From positions 1 to 15,863 of the forward strand of contig JAHIJU010000187.1 of assembly GCA_018898235.1 (NCBI GenBank): a stretch of DNA of 15,863 bases. Direction: 5' to 3'. The first letter of the stretch is position 1, and every line of letters starts with the position of its first letter. The notes under the pieces were generated by a model. It ran no database searches. It was not told where the DNA came from and was given only the letters and a program-made list of their open reading frames with translations. This document shows, piece by piece, positions 1-6,202 of this stretch. A program made the translations under genes and the position numbers. The DNA is from Actinomycetota bacterium. GTDB lineage: Bacteria > Actinomycetota > Actinomycetes > Actinomycetales > Cellulomonadaceae.

Positions 1-1
1 C

Positions 2-232
2 GTGCTGCTCGACAACATGGACTGCGACCGGCTGCGCGCGGCCGTCGCCCTCTGCCGGCCGGCCGGGGTGCGCACCGAGGCGAGCGGCGGGCTCACGCTC
101 GACGTCGCGCGCGATGTCGCACTCACCGGGGTCGACTACCTGGCCGTCGGCGCGCTGACCCACTCGGCCCCCGCCCTGGACATCGCCTTCGACCTGGACC
201 GACAGCTCGATGGCTCGCCGCTCCTCGCATGA
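2..232 (+). CDS. nadC: Nicotinate-nucleotide pyrophosphorylase (quinolinate phosphoribosyltransferase), C-terminal fragment
   Basis: Cytoplasmic enzyme of de novo NAD synthesis that converts quinolinate and PRPP to nicotinate mononucleotide, CO2 and pyrophosphate. Only the last 76 codons are in the window; the frame is open at the left edge, so the first GTG is an internal valine rather than a start. Recognisable family signatures are LLDNM near the start, TEASGG (fragment residues 25-30), GVDYLAVGALTHSAPALD (43-60) and a short tail. The Glu of EASGG and the Asp of GVDY are conserved acidic residues of the phosphoribosyl/quinolinate site in this family. The usual full length is about 280 residues, so roughly 200 are missing upstream. 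The gene normally follows nadA/nadB, which cannot be checked here. It ends 158 bases before the next start, with a small GC palindrome after the stop. Confidence 0.95.
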   Translation: MLLDNMDCDRLRAAVALCRPAGVRTEASGGLTLDVARDVALTGVDYLAVGALTHSAPALDIAFDLDRQLDGSPLLA

Positions 233-237
233 GCCCG

Positions 238-249
238 CGCGCCGGCGCG
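238..249. terminator. GC-rich palindrome just after nadC (weak terminator candidate)
   Basis: A perfect 12-base palindrome, CGCGCCGGCGCG, begins 5 bases after the nadC stop. It could fold as a tight hairpin and help end nadC transcription, but it has no T-run and such palindromes are frequent at this GC content. Low confidence. Confidence 0.2.
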
Positions 250-321
250 GCGGACCGTGGTCACCTGATCGGGTGGACATCCGACCGACTGCAGAACGGC
301 CCTTCCGCACGCCCACGGCCT

Positions 322-349
322 CTGTCAGCATCGCGAGCGCGACTACGGT
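322..349 (+). promoter_or_regulatory. Weak candidate promoter for the first SLH gene
   Basis: CTGTCA (322-327, 4 of 6 matches to TTGACA), a 16-base spacer, then TACGGT (344-349, fits TANNNT). The predicted start of transcription is near 356, leaving about 35 bases of leader before the ATG at 391, with AGAAGG at 377-382 as ribosome binding site. Found by eye in a 158-base gap that otherwise shows nothing. Confidence 0.3.
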
Positions 350-390
350 CTCGAAGTCGACGCCACGCCCACGCCCAGAAGGTCGGTTCG

Positions 391-1605
391 ATGATTCACA
401 CCCGGATGCTCAACCGCTACGCCCGGGTTGTCCCGGTGACCCTGGTCAGCGCCGCGCTGGTCGTGGTCGGAGCCGGCGCTTCGCACGCCGACTCGTTGGA
501 CGTCTCGCTGAGACAGCACTGCGTGACTCCGAGTGGCCTGACGCAGGTGACCATTGGCTACGGCCCGGGCGTGACCGACGCCGACTACCTTGAGGTGGTC
601 ATCGACAGCCAGATCGTCATGGACGGGCCGGCCGTTCAGGTACAGGCGCTGATGGCCGAGCTGCCGCTCTCCGAGCTCTCGAGCGGGCTGAACAGCCCGG
701 CCGCCGCGGGCTCAGTGGTCGAGGTGGCCCTCTTCCCCGACGAGGTGAGTCCGGACCCGCTGGCAGTCGCCTCGGTCACGGTGGGCACCTGCGGCGATCC
801 CGCGGGTCTGATCAGCGCGACAGCGACAGGCACCACGGCGGTGATCACCGTGGACAACAGCGGTGGCGCGCAGCAGCTGAACGTTCAGAACGTACTTGTC
901 AACGACGCCTACTCGGGTGCGTCGGCAGCGGTTCCGGCGCATACGACGGCCACCATCAACGTCACGGTGGCCCGGGCCGTCAACACGGTGACGCTAGGCA
1001 TCGGCAACTTCGCGCCGTTGACCTACTACACGGTCAGCGTGGCGCCCTTGCTCTGGGACGTCGACCTGGCCTCGCCCTTCCTCGGGGACGTCCAGTGGTT
1101 GGTGGATCAGGGGATCACGAAGCCGGGCGCGGACGGGAAGTACGGTCCGGCCGGACCGGTGCAGCGTGCAGCGATGGCCGCGTTCTTGTACCGGTCGGCG
1201 GGGTCTCCTGTCTACACCGCTCCGACGGCGTCGCCGTTCACGGACGTCGCGACGGCGGACGCGTTCTACAAGGAGATGTGCTGGCTGGCTGATCAGGGGA
1301 TCACCAAGCCTGGTGCGGACGGCAAGTTCGGTCCGTCGGGCACGGTCAGCCGTGAGGCGATGTCGGCGTTCCTGTACCGGTTCGCTGGTTCGCCGGCGTT
1401 CACGGCGCCGACAACGTCTCCGTTCGCGGACGTGAGCACGGATGCGACGTTCTACCAGGAGATGGCGTGGTTGTCCGACGAGGCGATCACCAAGCCGGGA
1501 GCGGACCACAAGTTCGGCCCGACCGGGTCGGTCTCCCGCGAGGCGATGGCCGCGTTCCTGCACCGCGCCAGCACCGCCGGAGTGCTGGGCAAGCCGGTGG
1601 GCTGA
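391..1605 (+). CDS. Secreted protein: beta-rich N-terminal domain plus three C-terminal SLH-like repeats
   Basis: 404-residue exported protein. I start it at ATG 391, not at earlier in-frame codons, because AGAAGG lies 8 bases upstream and the protein then opens with a good signal peptide: basic n-region RMLNRYAR, hydrophobic core, likely cleavage after SHA (residue 33). Residues about 34-225 form a domain I do not recognise; it is rich in V/T/S and predicted mostly beta, with only two cysteines (C44, C134) that could pair outside the cell. Residues about 225-404 are three SLH-like repeats of roughly 60 residues, each with ITKPGADGKFGP or a variant and R-xAM-(A/S)AFL(Y/H)R, ending REAMAAFLHRA near the C-terminus. 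The SLH part suggests non-covalent attachment to a wall polymer. No catalytic motif is seen. It stands between nadC and an MFS exporter, on the opposite strand from three of its four relatives. Confidence 0.85.
   Translation: MIHTRMLNRYARVVPVTLVSAALVVVGAGASHADSLDVSLRQHCVTPSGLTQVTIGYGPGVTDADYLEVVIDSQIVMDGPAVQVQALMAELPLSELSSGLNSPAAAGSVVEVALFPDEVSPDPLAVASVTVGTCGDPAGLISATATGTTAVITVDNSGGAQQLNVQNVLVNDAYSGASAAVPAHTTATINVTVARAVNTVTLGIGNFAPLTYYTVSVAPLLWDVDLASPFLGDVQWLVDQGITKPGADGKYGPAGPVQRAAMAAFLYRSAGSPVYTAPTASPFTDVATADAFYKEMCWLADQGITKPGADGKFGPSGTVSREAMSAFLYRFAGSPAFTAPTTSPFADVSTDATFYQEMAWLSDEAITKPGADHKFGPTGSVSREAMAAFLHRASTAGVLGKPVG
1069..1602 (+). repeat. SLH triplet cassette, copy in the 391-1605 gene
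   Basis: Three units of about 180-190 bases. Unit order signatures: GPVQRAAMAAFLYR, then TVSREAMSAFLYR, then SVSREAMAAFLHR. Similar cassettes lie at about 5257-5790, 8033-8572 and 14551-15090 on the minus strand, with a truncated one at about 4675-4950. All 13 complete units keep the Arg before x-AM. Confidence 0.85.
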
Positions 1606-1655
1606 GGCCGGGCGTTCCTGTTCATACGATGCGGGGTCGGCATCGGGGGCCGGCC

Positions 1656-1687
1656 CCGCGCGTCCGCGTCCTGTCCTGGACGCGCGG
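1656..1687. terminator. Perfect 10-bp hairpin between the SLH gene and the MFS gene
   Basis: CCGCGCGTCC (1656-1665) pairs perfectly with GGACGCGCGG (1678-1687) around a 12-base loop, 51 bases past the SLH stop. A 12-base palindrome, GGGGCCGGCCCC, overlaps its left edge at 1646-1657. There is no T-run, so this would be a GC-only terminator. Alternatively, because TACGAT (1625-1630) resembles a -10 box, it could lie in the leader of the MFS mRNA. Confidence 0.4.
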
Positions 1688-1740
1688 CGGCGGGCACCTG
1701 TCAGGGCCAGGGTGCAGCCTGTGACCAGGCACGACCGCGC

Positions 1741-1747
1741 GAAGGAG
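1741..1747 (+). promoter_or_regulatory. Ribosome binding site of the MFS gene
   Basis: GAAGGAG, a strong Shine-Dalgarno, precedes the overlapping start codons in ATGTG (ATG 1750, GTG 1752). Only the GTG frame gives the full transporter; the ATG frame gives an unrelated 181-codon shadow. Spacing to the GTG is 4 bases, a little short. Confidence 0.65.
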
Positions 1748-1751
1748 AGAT

Positions 1752-3455
1752 GTGGACGACCAGCCCGACGGCGGGACCGACGCCCTGCCCACCTCGGCCG
1801 TGCTCCGCCAGCGCGCCGCCACGGGCACCGGGAGCGGGTTGCGCGGCGGCCCGCACGGTCCGGCCGCCGATGTGCCGGAGGCGACCCCGGGCACCTGGGC
1901 GCCGTTGGCGCTGTCGACGTTCCGCTGGCTGTGGATCGCCCAGCTCGTCTCCAACATCGGCACCTGGATGCAGACCGTCGGCGCCCAGTGGATGCTGGTC
2001 AGCCAGCCGAACGCCGCGACCCTCACCGCGATGGCCCAGGCCGCGAGCCTGCTGCCCGTGCTGTTCGTCTCGCTGCCCGCCGGGGTGCTGGCCGATGTGT
2101 TCGACCGACGCCGGTACCTGGCCGGGGTGTTCGGTGCCGCCGTCGTCGTCGGCGGGGCGCTGGCGGTGCTCACCGCCGTCGGTCTGGTCACCCCGCTGGT
2201 GCTGCTCATGCTCACCTTCGGCCTCGGGGTCACGAGCGCGCTCGCCGGTCCGGCCTGGCAGGCGATCCAGCCGGAGCTCGTCCCGCCACGGCTGATCCCC
2301 GCTGCCGCCGGGCTCGGCAGCATGAACATCAACATCGCCCGCGCGATCGGTCCGGCCGTGGCCGGTGTGCTGCTGCTGGCGGTGAGCCCGGCGGTGCTGT
2401 TCGCCATCAACGCGGTCTCGACCGTCGCGGTCGTCGGGGCGGTGCTGGCCTGGCGGCGGCCGCCCGAACCAGAGCGTGACGCCGAACCGTTGGTGTCCGC
2501 GCTGCGGTCCGGCTCCCGCTACGTGCTCAACGCGCCTGGCGTGCGGCGGGTGCTGCTGCGCGTGGCGCTGTTCGTGGTGCCGGGGTCGGCGCTGTGGGCG
2601 CTGCTCGCGGTCGTGGCGAGCCAGCGGCTGCGGCTGGGCCCGGGCGGGTACGGGATGCTGCTCGGCGCGCTCGGGCTCGGTGCCGTCATCGGGGCGCTCG
2701 GGCTGAGTCGGGTGCGTGACCGGGTATCCCGCGGTGTGCTGCTGGTCGGCGCCTCGCTGCTCTACGTCCTCGGGCAGGCCGGGGCCGCGCTGGTCGGCGG
2801 CCCCGCGCTGCTCGTCGTGCTGCTGGTGCTCGCCGGGGTCGGGTGGCTCGTGGTGCTCTCGACCTTCAGCACCACGCTGCAGCTCACGTTGCCCGCGTGG
2901 GTGCGGGCCCGCGGGATGGCGACCTACCTCATCGTGCTGGTCGGCGGTCAGGGCGTCGGCGCGGTGGCGTGGGGGCTGATCGCCGAGAAGGTCGGCATCG
3001 GCCATGCGCTGCTCATCGCGACCGGGCTGCTGCTGCTCGGGGTGCTGTCCCAGGCATGGTGGCCGCTGCTGGCGCGTACCGGACGGCAGGACCCTCGCGT
3101 CGACACCATCTGGCCCGAACCGGACGTCGACGATGCGATCGACCTGGACCCGCGGACGGGGCCGGTGGTGGTCGAGATCCGGCACGTCGTCACCGGCGAC
3201 GTCCCGCGGTTCCTCGACGCGGCCGAGCGGGTCGGGGTGTCCCGCAGGCGGACGGGCGCGACCTCGTGGGCGCTGTACCAGGACGCGGCCGATGCCGCGG
3301 TGTTCGTCGAGGTCTTCGTGGTCCCGACCTGGGGTGAGCACCTGCGCCAGCACCACGACCGGCTCACCGGCTACGACCGCGAGCTCGATGTGCGGATGCG
3401 GGCCTTCACCGACCAGCCGTCGGTGATCCGGCACCTGGTGCCGCCCGGGGACTGA
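1752..3455 (+). CDS. MFS transporter of the EntS / transmembrane secretion effector type (MFS_3)
   Basis: 567-residue inner-membrane proton-coupled exporter; the substrate cannot be read from the sequence. After a hydrophilic N-tail of about 50 residues comes FRWLWIAQLVSNIGTWMQTV (58-77), the typical first helix of the MFS_3 family. GVLADVFDRRRYL (111-123) carries the loop 2-3 motif of the major facilitator fold. About 11-12 hydrophobic spans run to residue about 430. A cytoplasmic C-terminal domain of about 130 residues follows (TGPVVVEIRHVV, then SWALYQDAADAAVFVEVFVV), looking like a ferredoxin-like/ABM fold; such tails are common in this family, so this is not an unusual fusion. GTG start chosen from GAAGGAG upstream. 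It is convergent with trmB, with a hairpin between. Relatives include siderophore and drug exporters, but nothing nearby suggests a substrate. Confidence 0.88.
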   Translation: MDDQPDGGTDALPTSAVLRQRAATGTGSGLRGGPHGPAADVPEATPGTWAPLALSTFRWLWIAQLVSNIGTWMQTVGAQWMLVSQPNAATLTAMAQAASLLPVLFVSLPAGVLADVFDRRRYLAGVFGAAVVVGGALAVLTAVGLVTPLVLLMLTFGLGVTSALAGPAWQAIQPELVPPRLIPAAAGLGSMNINIARAIGPAVAGVLLLAVSPAVLFAINAVSTVAVVGAVLAWRRPPEPERDAEPLVSALRSGSRYVLNAPGVRRVLLRVALFVVPGSALWALLAVVASQRLRLGPGGYGMLLGALGLGAVIGALGLSRVRDRVSRGVLLVGASLLYVLGQAGAALVGGPALLVVLLVLAGVGWLVVLSTFSTTLQLTLPAWVRARGMATYLIVLVGGQGVGAVAWGLIAEKVGIGHALLIATGLLLLGVLSQAWWPLLARTGRQDPRVDTIWPEPDVDDAIDLDPRTGPVVVEIRHVVTGDVPRFLDAAERVGVSRRRTGATSWALYQDAADAAVFVEVFVVPTWGEHLRQHHDRLTGYDRELDVRMRAFTDQPSVIRHLVPPGD

Positions 3456-3480
3456 GGGACGTGACGGGACCTGGCCATGC

Positions 3481-3508
3481 TCGGCGGAGCCGCCCGGGCG
3501 GTGGCCGA
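3481..3508. terminator. Candidate bidirectional terminator between MFS and trmB
   Basis: TCGGC (3481-3485) pairs with GCCGA (3504-3508) and encloses the palindrome CCGCCCGGGCGG (3490-3501). It sits in the 60-base gap between two convergent genes, 25 bases past one stop and 7 bases past the other. Symmetric and GC-rich, without a T-run on either side. Confidence 0.4.
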
Positions 3509-3515
3509 CGGCGCC

Positions 3516-4241
3516 TCAGCGCACCCGGCGGAACCGCAGGTCGACGGCGGCCCGGCCGGCAGCGGCGGACTTGCGCTCGAACGCCGTCACCGGCCGTCCG
3601 GCGCGGTCCTCGTCGACGGGCTCCAGTCCGGGGTCGCCCGCCAGCACCATACGCATCTGCTCGGCGTAGGACGGCCAGTCGGTCGCGGTGCGGATGAGGC
3701 CGCCGATCCGCAGCCGGGAGACCAGCAACCGCACGTGGTCGGGGGCGACGAGCCGGCGCTTGTGGTGCCGGGCCTTGGGCCACGGGTCGGGGAAGAACGC
3801 GCGTACCTCGTCCAGGGTGCCGGCCTCGATCCCGGTGCGGACGAGGTGCAACGCATCGCCGTAGCCGACCCGCACGTTCGTCAGCCCGGCCCGTTCGACG
3901 AGCAGCAGCAGCCCGGCCACCCCCGGCAGGTGCACCTCGACGGCGAGCAGGTCCCGCTCGGGCTCCTGGGTCGCCATGGCCGCGGTGGCCTCACCCATCC
4001 CGGGCCCGATCTCCAGCACCAGGGGCGCCGCCCGCCCGAACAGGGTCGCCGTGTCGAGCGCGCCCGACGGGGTGCGCGGCCAGGACGTCTCGTCGTGCAC
4101 GGCCAGCCCGAGCCCGGGCCACAGCCGGACGAGCGCATCGGCGCGGTCGCGGCCGAGGGGCGAACGCCGCGGGTGGAAGGTGTGCAGCGGCTCGTACGGC
4201 CCGGCGGCGGGGTGCTGCAGGGCGAACGGCTCGGAGGTCAC
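3516..4241 (-). CDS. trmB: tRNA (guanine46-N7)-methyltransferase
   Basis: 241-residue cytoplasmic enzyme that transfers a methyl group from S-adenosylmethionine to N7 of G46 in the tRNA variable loop. It is a Rossmann-fold methyltransferase of the TrmB family. The SAM-binding loop is LEIGPGMGEAT (76-86), the acidic ribose-contact strand is LLAVEVH (98-104), the family signature is FFPDPWPKARHHKRRL (149-164), TDWPSYAEQM is at 187-196, and the tRNA-contact C-terminal block RPVTAFERKSAAAGR is at 216-230. Length and motif order are normal for an actinobacterial TrmB. The start is GTG at 4241: no Shine-Dalgarno is visible, but TACCCT lies 6 bases upstream, fitting a leaderless mRNA. Convergent with the MFS gene and 48 bases after a small membrane protein gene on the same strand. 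A housekeeping gene. Confidence 0.96.
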   Translation of the reverse strand: MTSEPFALQHPAAGPYEPLHTFHPRRSPLGRDRADALVRLWPGLGLAVHDETSWPRTPSGALDTATLFGRAAPLVLEIGPGMGEATAAMATQEPERDLLAVEVHLPGVAGLLLLVERAGLTNVRVGYGDALHLVRTGIEAGTLDEVRAFFPDPWPKARHHKRRLVAPDHVRLLVSRLRIGGLIRTATDWPSYAEQMRMVLAGDPGLEPVDEDRAGRPVTAFERKSAAAGRAAVDLRFRRVR

Positions 4242-4247
4242 CCGGTC

Positions 4248-4253
4248 AGGGTA
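4248..4253 (-). promoter_or_regulatory. -10 box implying a leaderless trmB transcript
   Basis: On the minus strand TACCCT (fits TANNNT) is followed by only 6 bases before the GTG, so transcription would begin at or next to the start codon. This agrees with the lack of a Shine-Dalgarno. Leaderless mRNAs are common in Actinobacteria. Confidence 0.4.
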
Positions 4254-4289
4254 GGTCCCGGGCCGTGCCGGCTTGGCGCTCAGCCGGGC

Positions 4290-4571
4290 TCAGGACAGCG
4301 TCGCCCACAGGTCGGGCCGGTCCTCGGGGGAACGGGTGGGTGGCGCGTCGGGGCTCTCGAGCGTGTAGGGCCAGCCGCTCACCGGGCCCATCGGCTCGAT
4401 CACCGGCCACCACGTGGTCCGGACGGGCTCCGGTTCGTGCGGGGCCGGGACGGACATCGGCTCAGCCTGCCGGCGATGACGACTGCGCAGGGCGCCCAGC
4501 ACCCAGAGCACGAGCGCGACGACCAGGACGCCGACCCACAGCGACGTCCACCACACCGGTAGCTCCCCCAT
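4290..4571 (-). CDS. Small single-span membrane protein of unknown function
   Basis: 93 residues. I start at the ATG giving MGELPVWW, because the longer frame adds 45 residues that overlap the end of the SLH gene upstream and read as antisense-like low-complexity sequence. One clear membrane helix (about residues 8-28, rich in V, L and W) is followed by the basic cluster RSRHRR (29-34), so the N-terminus is probably outside and the C-terminus in the cytoplasm. The remaining 60 residues are proline- and tryptophan-rich with no domain I recognise. A good promoter lies just upstream over the stop codon of the preceding gene. It is 48 bases upstream of trmB on the same strand. I assign no function. 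Confidence 0.6.
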   Translation of the reverse strand: MGELPVWWTSLWVGVLVVALVLWVLGALRSRHRRQAEPMSVPAPHEPEPVRTTWWPVIEPMGPVSGWPYTLESPDAPPTRSPEDRPDLWATLS

Positions 4572-4594
4572 GGGCGAATCATCCCGTGATGTCC

Positions 4595-4624
4595 GATATA
4601 GGCGGAATCCCTCGATCGGGTCAA
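4595..4624 (-). promoter_or_regulatory. Sigma70-type promoter for the small membrane protein gene
   Basis: On the minus strand TTGACC (4624-4619), an 18-base spacer and TATATC (4600-4595) make one of the best vegetative promoter matches in the window. The -35 box overlaps the TGA of the truncated SLH gene. The predicted transcript starts about 17 bases before the ATG at 4571. Confidence 0.5.
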
Positions 4625-5106
4625 CTCTGCGTTCCCAGGATGGTGGCCGTGGTGGTGCGCCCTGGCGCGAGGTGGTGGTCGTTCGGCCCGAACCTCCCGT
4701 CCGCACCGGGCTTGGTCACCCCGGTCGATGCCAGCCAGGCCATCTCGGCGTAGAACGCGTCGGCGGATGCCACGTCGGTGAACGGGGAACTGGTCGGGGC
4801 GGTGAACGCCGGCGAGCCCGCCGAGCGGTACAAGAACGCCGCCATCGCCGCCCGTTGCACGGGATCGCCCGGCCCGAACCTGCCATCCGTTCCCGGCTTG
4901 GTCACCCCTGCCGACACCAGCCACTGGACATCCGCATAGAACGGCGACGAGGACGCCACGTCCACCGGATCAGAGGCCGCCACCGCGGCGGAGACCACCG
5001 GCGCCGCCTGCGCAGCCCCGGGCCCGGCGGCTACGGCCGGGCCGGTACCCACACCCGCAGCGACGATCGACGCCACAACCGCCCGCCACACACGACCACG
5101 CCACAC
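4621..5106 (-). CDS. Truncated secreted SLH-like protein (1.6 repeats)
   Basis: 161-residue exported protein, essentially a signal peptide and a damaged SLH module. GTG at 5106 is chosen: AGGGGG sits 6 bases upstream, and a promoter lies further up whose -35 box coincides with the alternative TTG at 5184. The signal peptide has n-region WRGRVWR and likely cleavage after AVA (27) or AQA (34). Repeat 1 (about 55-108) is intact and has the family's PVQRAAMAAFLYR. Repeat 2 follows the family to ADGRFGPND (135-143), then switches to an unrelated 18-residue tail and stops. Repeat 3 is absent. No other frame restores the missing MAAFLYR motif, so this looks like a rearrangement or deletion rather than a simple frameshift. 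It may still be exported, but wall binding is doubtful. It could equally be called a pseudogene. Confidence 0.65.
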   Translation of the reverse strand: MWRGRVWRAVVASIVAAGVGTGPAVAAGPGAAQAAPVVSAAVAASDPVDVASSSPFYADVQWLVSAGVTKPGTDGRFGPGDPVQRAAMAAFLYRSAGSPAFTAPTSSPFTDVASADAFYAEMAWLASTGVTKPGADGRFGPNDHHLAPGRTTTATILGTQS

Positions 5107-5112
5107 GGCACG

Positions 5113-5118
5113 CCCCCT
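5113..5118 (-). promoter_or_regulatory. Ribosome binding site fixing the start of the truncated SLH gene
   Basis: AGGGGG on the minus strand with a 6-base gap to GTG 5106. The alternative upstream TTG and GTG codons lack such a site. Confidence 0.55.
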
Positions 5119-5155
5119 CGACGCACGACGAGCCACGCCCGCCGATCCCAGCGCG

Positions 5156-5184
5156 AACCTACCCACGCCGCGTCGGCCCGACAA
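5156..5184 (-). promoter_or_regulatory. Candidate promoter of the truncated SLH gene
   Basis: Minus strand: TTGTCG (5184-5179), a 17-base spacer, TAGGTT (5161-5156). Transcription would begin near 5149, giving a leader of about 43 bases that contains the ribosome binding site. Confidence 0.45.
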
Positions 5185-5194
5185 TCACCCCCGA

Positions 5195-5210
5195 TGGGGA
5201 GAGCTCCCCA
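5195..5210. terminator. Short hairpin between the two adjacent SLH genes
   Basis: TGGGGAG and CTCCCCA flank two bases (5195-5210), 44 bases past the stop of the upstream SLH gene in its reading direction and just before the promoter of the next one. It could separate the two transcription units. No T-run. Confidence 0.35.
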
Positions 5211-5253
5211 CCCGCCGCGGCCCCGAACCCTGTCGGATCGAGGGCCAGACAGC

Positions 5254-5973
5254 TCAGCGGACGAGCAATCCTGCGGTGTCCGCCCGGTGCAGGAACGCCG
5301 CCATCGCCTCGCGGCTGACGGAGCCGGCCGGACCGAACTTCCCGTCGGACCCCGGCTTGGTGATCCCCTGAGCGGCCAGCCAGGACATCTCCTTGTAGAA
5401 GGCATCGCCGGTGGCCACGTCGGTGAACGGCGACGTCGTGGGTGCCGTGAACGCGGGTGACCCGGCGAACCGGTAGAGGAACGCGGCCATCGCCGCCCGG
5501 CTGACGGAGCCGGCCGGGCCGAACTTCCCGTCGGACCCCGGCTTGGTGATCCCCTGAGCGGCCAGCCAGGACATCTCCTTGTAGAAGGCATCGGTCGCGG
5601 CGACGTCGGTGAATCCCGACGTGGTGGGCGCCGTGAACGTCGGCGACCCGGCCGACCGGTACAGGAAGGCGGCCATCGCGGAGCGCTGCACCGGGTTGCC
5701 AGGGCCGAACTTGCCGTCCGCGCCGGGCTTCGTGATCCCGGACGACGACAACCACGTGATGTCCGAGTAGAACGGCGAGGCGGAGTCCACGTCATTGAGG
5801 GGGACCGCGGGCACCGTCAGCGTCACCGTGATCGTGCCGGGCCCGCTCGCCGCCGACGCCACCTGGGAGGTCACCGCAGCCTCGGAGGCGTGCGCCGCTG
5901 TCGACCCGACGACCACCAGCACGGCCCCGACCGCCATCAGCGACCTTCGAGCGCCCCGTCCACCGATCGACAC
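5254..5973 (-). CDS. Secreted SLH-only protein with three SLH-like repeats
   Basis: 239-residue exported protein. Start GTG 5973 is preferred: GGAGG lies 5 bases upstream, and the resulting signal peptide has the basic segment RGARR, a hydrophobic core AVGAVLVVVG and likely cleavage after AHA (29). An ATG 12 codons later also has GAAGG upstream but would lose the basic n-region. Residues about 30-61 are a short linker containing GTITVTLTVP, reminiscent of one beta strand of the repeat domains in the large paralogs. Residues about 62-239 are three SLH-like repeats: repeat 1 with NPVQRSAMAAFLYR, repeats 2 and 3 nearly identical (FYKEMSWLAAQGITKPG), ending REAMAAFLHRADTAGLL. There is no passenger domain, so the protein may simply coat the wall or cap a layer. 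It lies downstream of the glycosyltransferase gene on the same strand, 229 bases away, probably under separate control. Confidence 0.85.
   Translation of the reverse strand: MSIGGRGARRSLMAVGAVLVVVGSTAAHASEAAVTSQVASAASGPGTITVTLTVPAVPLNDVDSASPFYSDITWLSSSGITKPGADGKFGPGNPVQRSAMAAFLYRSAGSPTFTAPTTSGFTDVAATDAFYKEMSWLAAQGITKPGSDGKFGPAGSVSRAAMAAFLYRFAGSPAFTAPTTSPFTDVATGDAFYKEMSWLAAQGITKPGSDGKFGPAGSVSREAMAAFLHRADTAGLLVR
5315..5407 (-). repeat. 93-base near-perfect tandem unit, copy 1 (encodes SLH repeat 3)
   Basis: Matches 5501-5593 at 92 of 93 bases by eye (single difference A at 5332 versus G at 5518), exactly 186 bases or 62 codons apart. It encodes the conserved core of the last SLH repeat of the 5254-5973 gene. 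Confidence 0.85.
5501..5593 (-). repeat. 93-base near-perfect tandem unit, copy 2 (encodes SLH repeat 2)
   Basis: Partner of 5315-5407. The identity reaches into synonymous positions, unlike the other repeats in the window, pointing to recent duplication or gene conversion. Confidence 0.85.
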
Positions 5974-5978
5974 CACTG

Positions 5979-5983
5979 CCTCC
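5979..5983 (-). promoter_or_regulatory. Ribosome binding site fixing the start of the SLH-only gene
   Basis: GGAGG on the minus strand, 5 bases before GTG 5973. The adjacent GTG at 5976 would be only 2 bases away, too close. I see no convincing -10/-35 pair further upstream in the 229-base gap. Confidence 0.55.
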
Positions 5984-6106
5984 ACCGCCCTCGTTGATGA
6001 CGCAAACTCTCCCGGAGGACGCTCCCGCGGCGTGGTGGACGTCGGGTGTCGCCGACCGGTCCGTCGTCCCAACGAACGGCGAACATGCGCGCCCGGTCGC
6101 GCGTGC

Positions 6107-6137
6107 CCGGGCCCGGTGACCTGCGGGCGGGGCCCGG
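6107..6137. terminator. 8-bp GC hairpin downstream of the glycosyltransferase gene
   Basis: CCGGGCCC (6107-6114) pairs with GGGCCCGG (6130-6137) around a 15-base loop, 66 bases past the glycosyltransferase stop in its reading direction. Each arm contains smaller palindromes, so other folds compete. No T-run. Apart from this hairpin and the ribosome binding site at 5979-5983, the gap 5974-6202 shows nothing recognisable. Confidence 0.35.
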
Positions 6138-6202
6138 ACATGACCGGTCGTTGACCTGGGGGCGGGCTCGCGCCGATCAGGCCAGGCGTGCAGGCAGGGA
6201 GG

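Noticed and set aside
1750..2295. ATG at 1750 (out of frame with the GTG at 1752) as an alternative gene start
   Set aside because: The frame gives 181 Pro/Arg/Cys-rich residues with no domain. The overlapping GTG gives a full MFS_3 protein.
1701..3434. A 577-codon open frame on the minus strand opposite the MFS transporter
   Set aside because: The translation is low-complexity His/Arg/Pro/Gln sequence without membrane helices, while the + strand frame is a convincing transporter. It is a codon-bias shadow.
4572..4706. Longer version of the small membrane protein, starting at 4706
   Set aside because: The added 45 residues overlap the end of the truncated SLH gene and read as shadow sequence. 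A good promoter lies between the two candidate starts, favouring ATG 4571.
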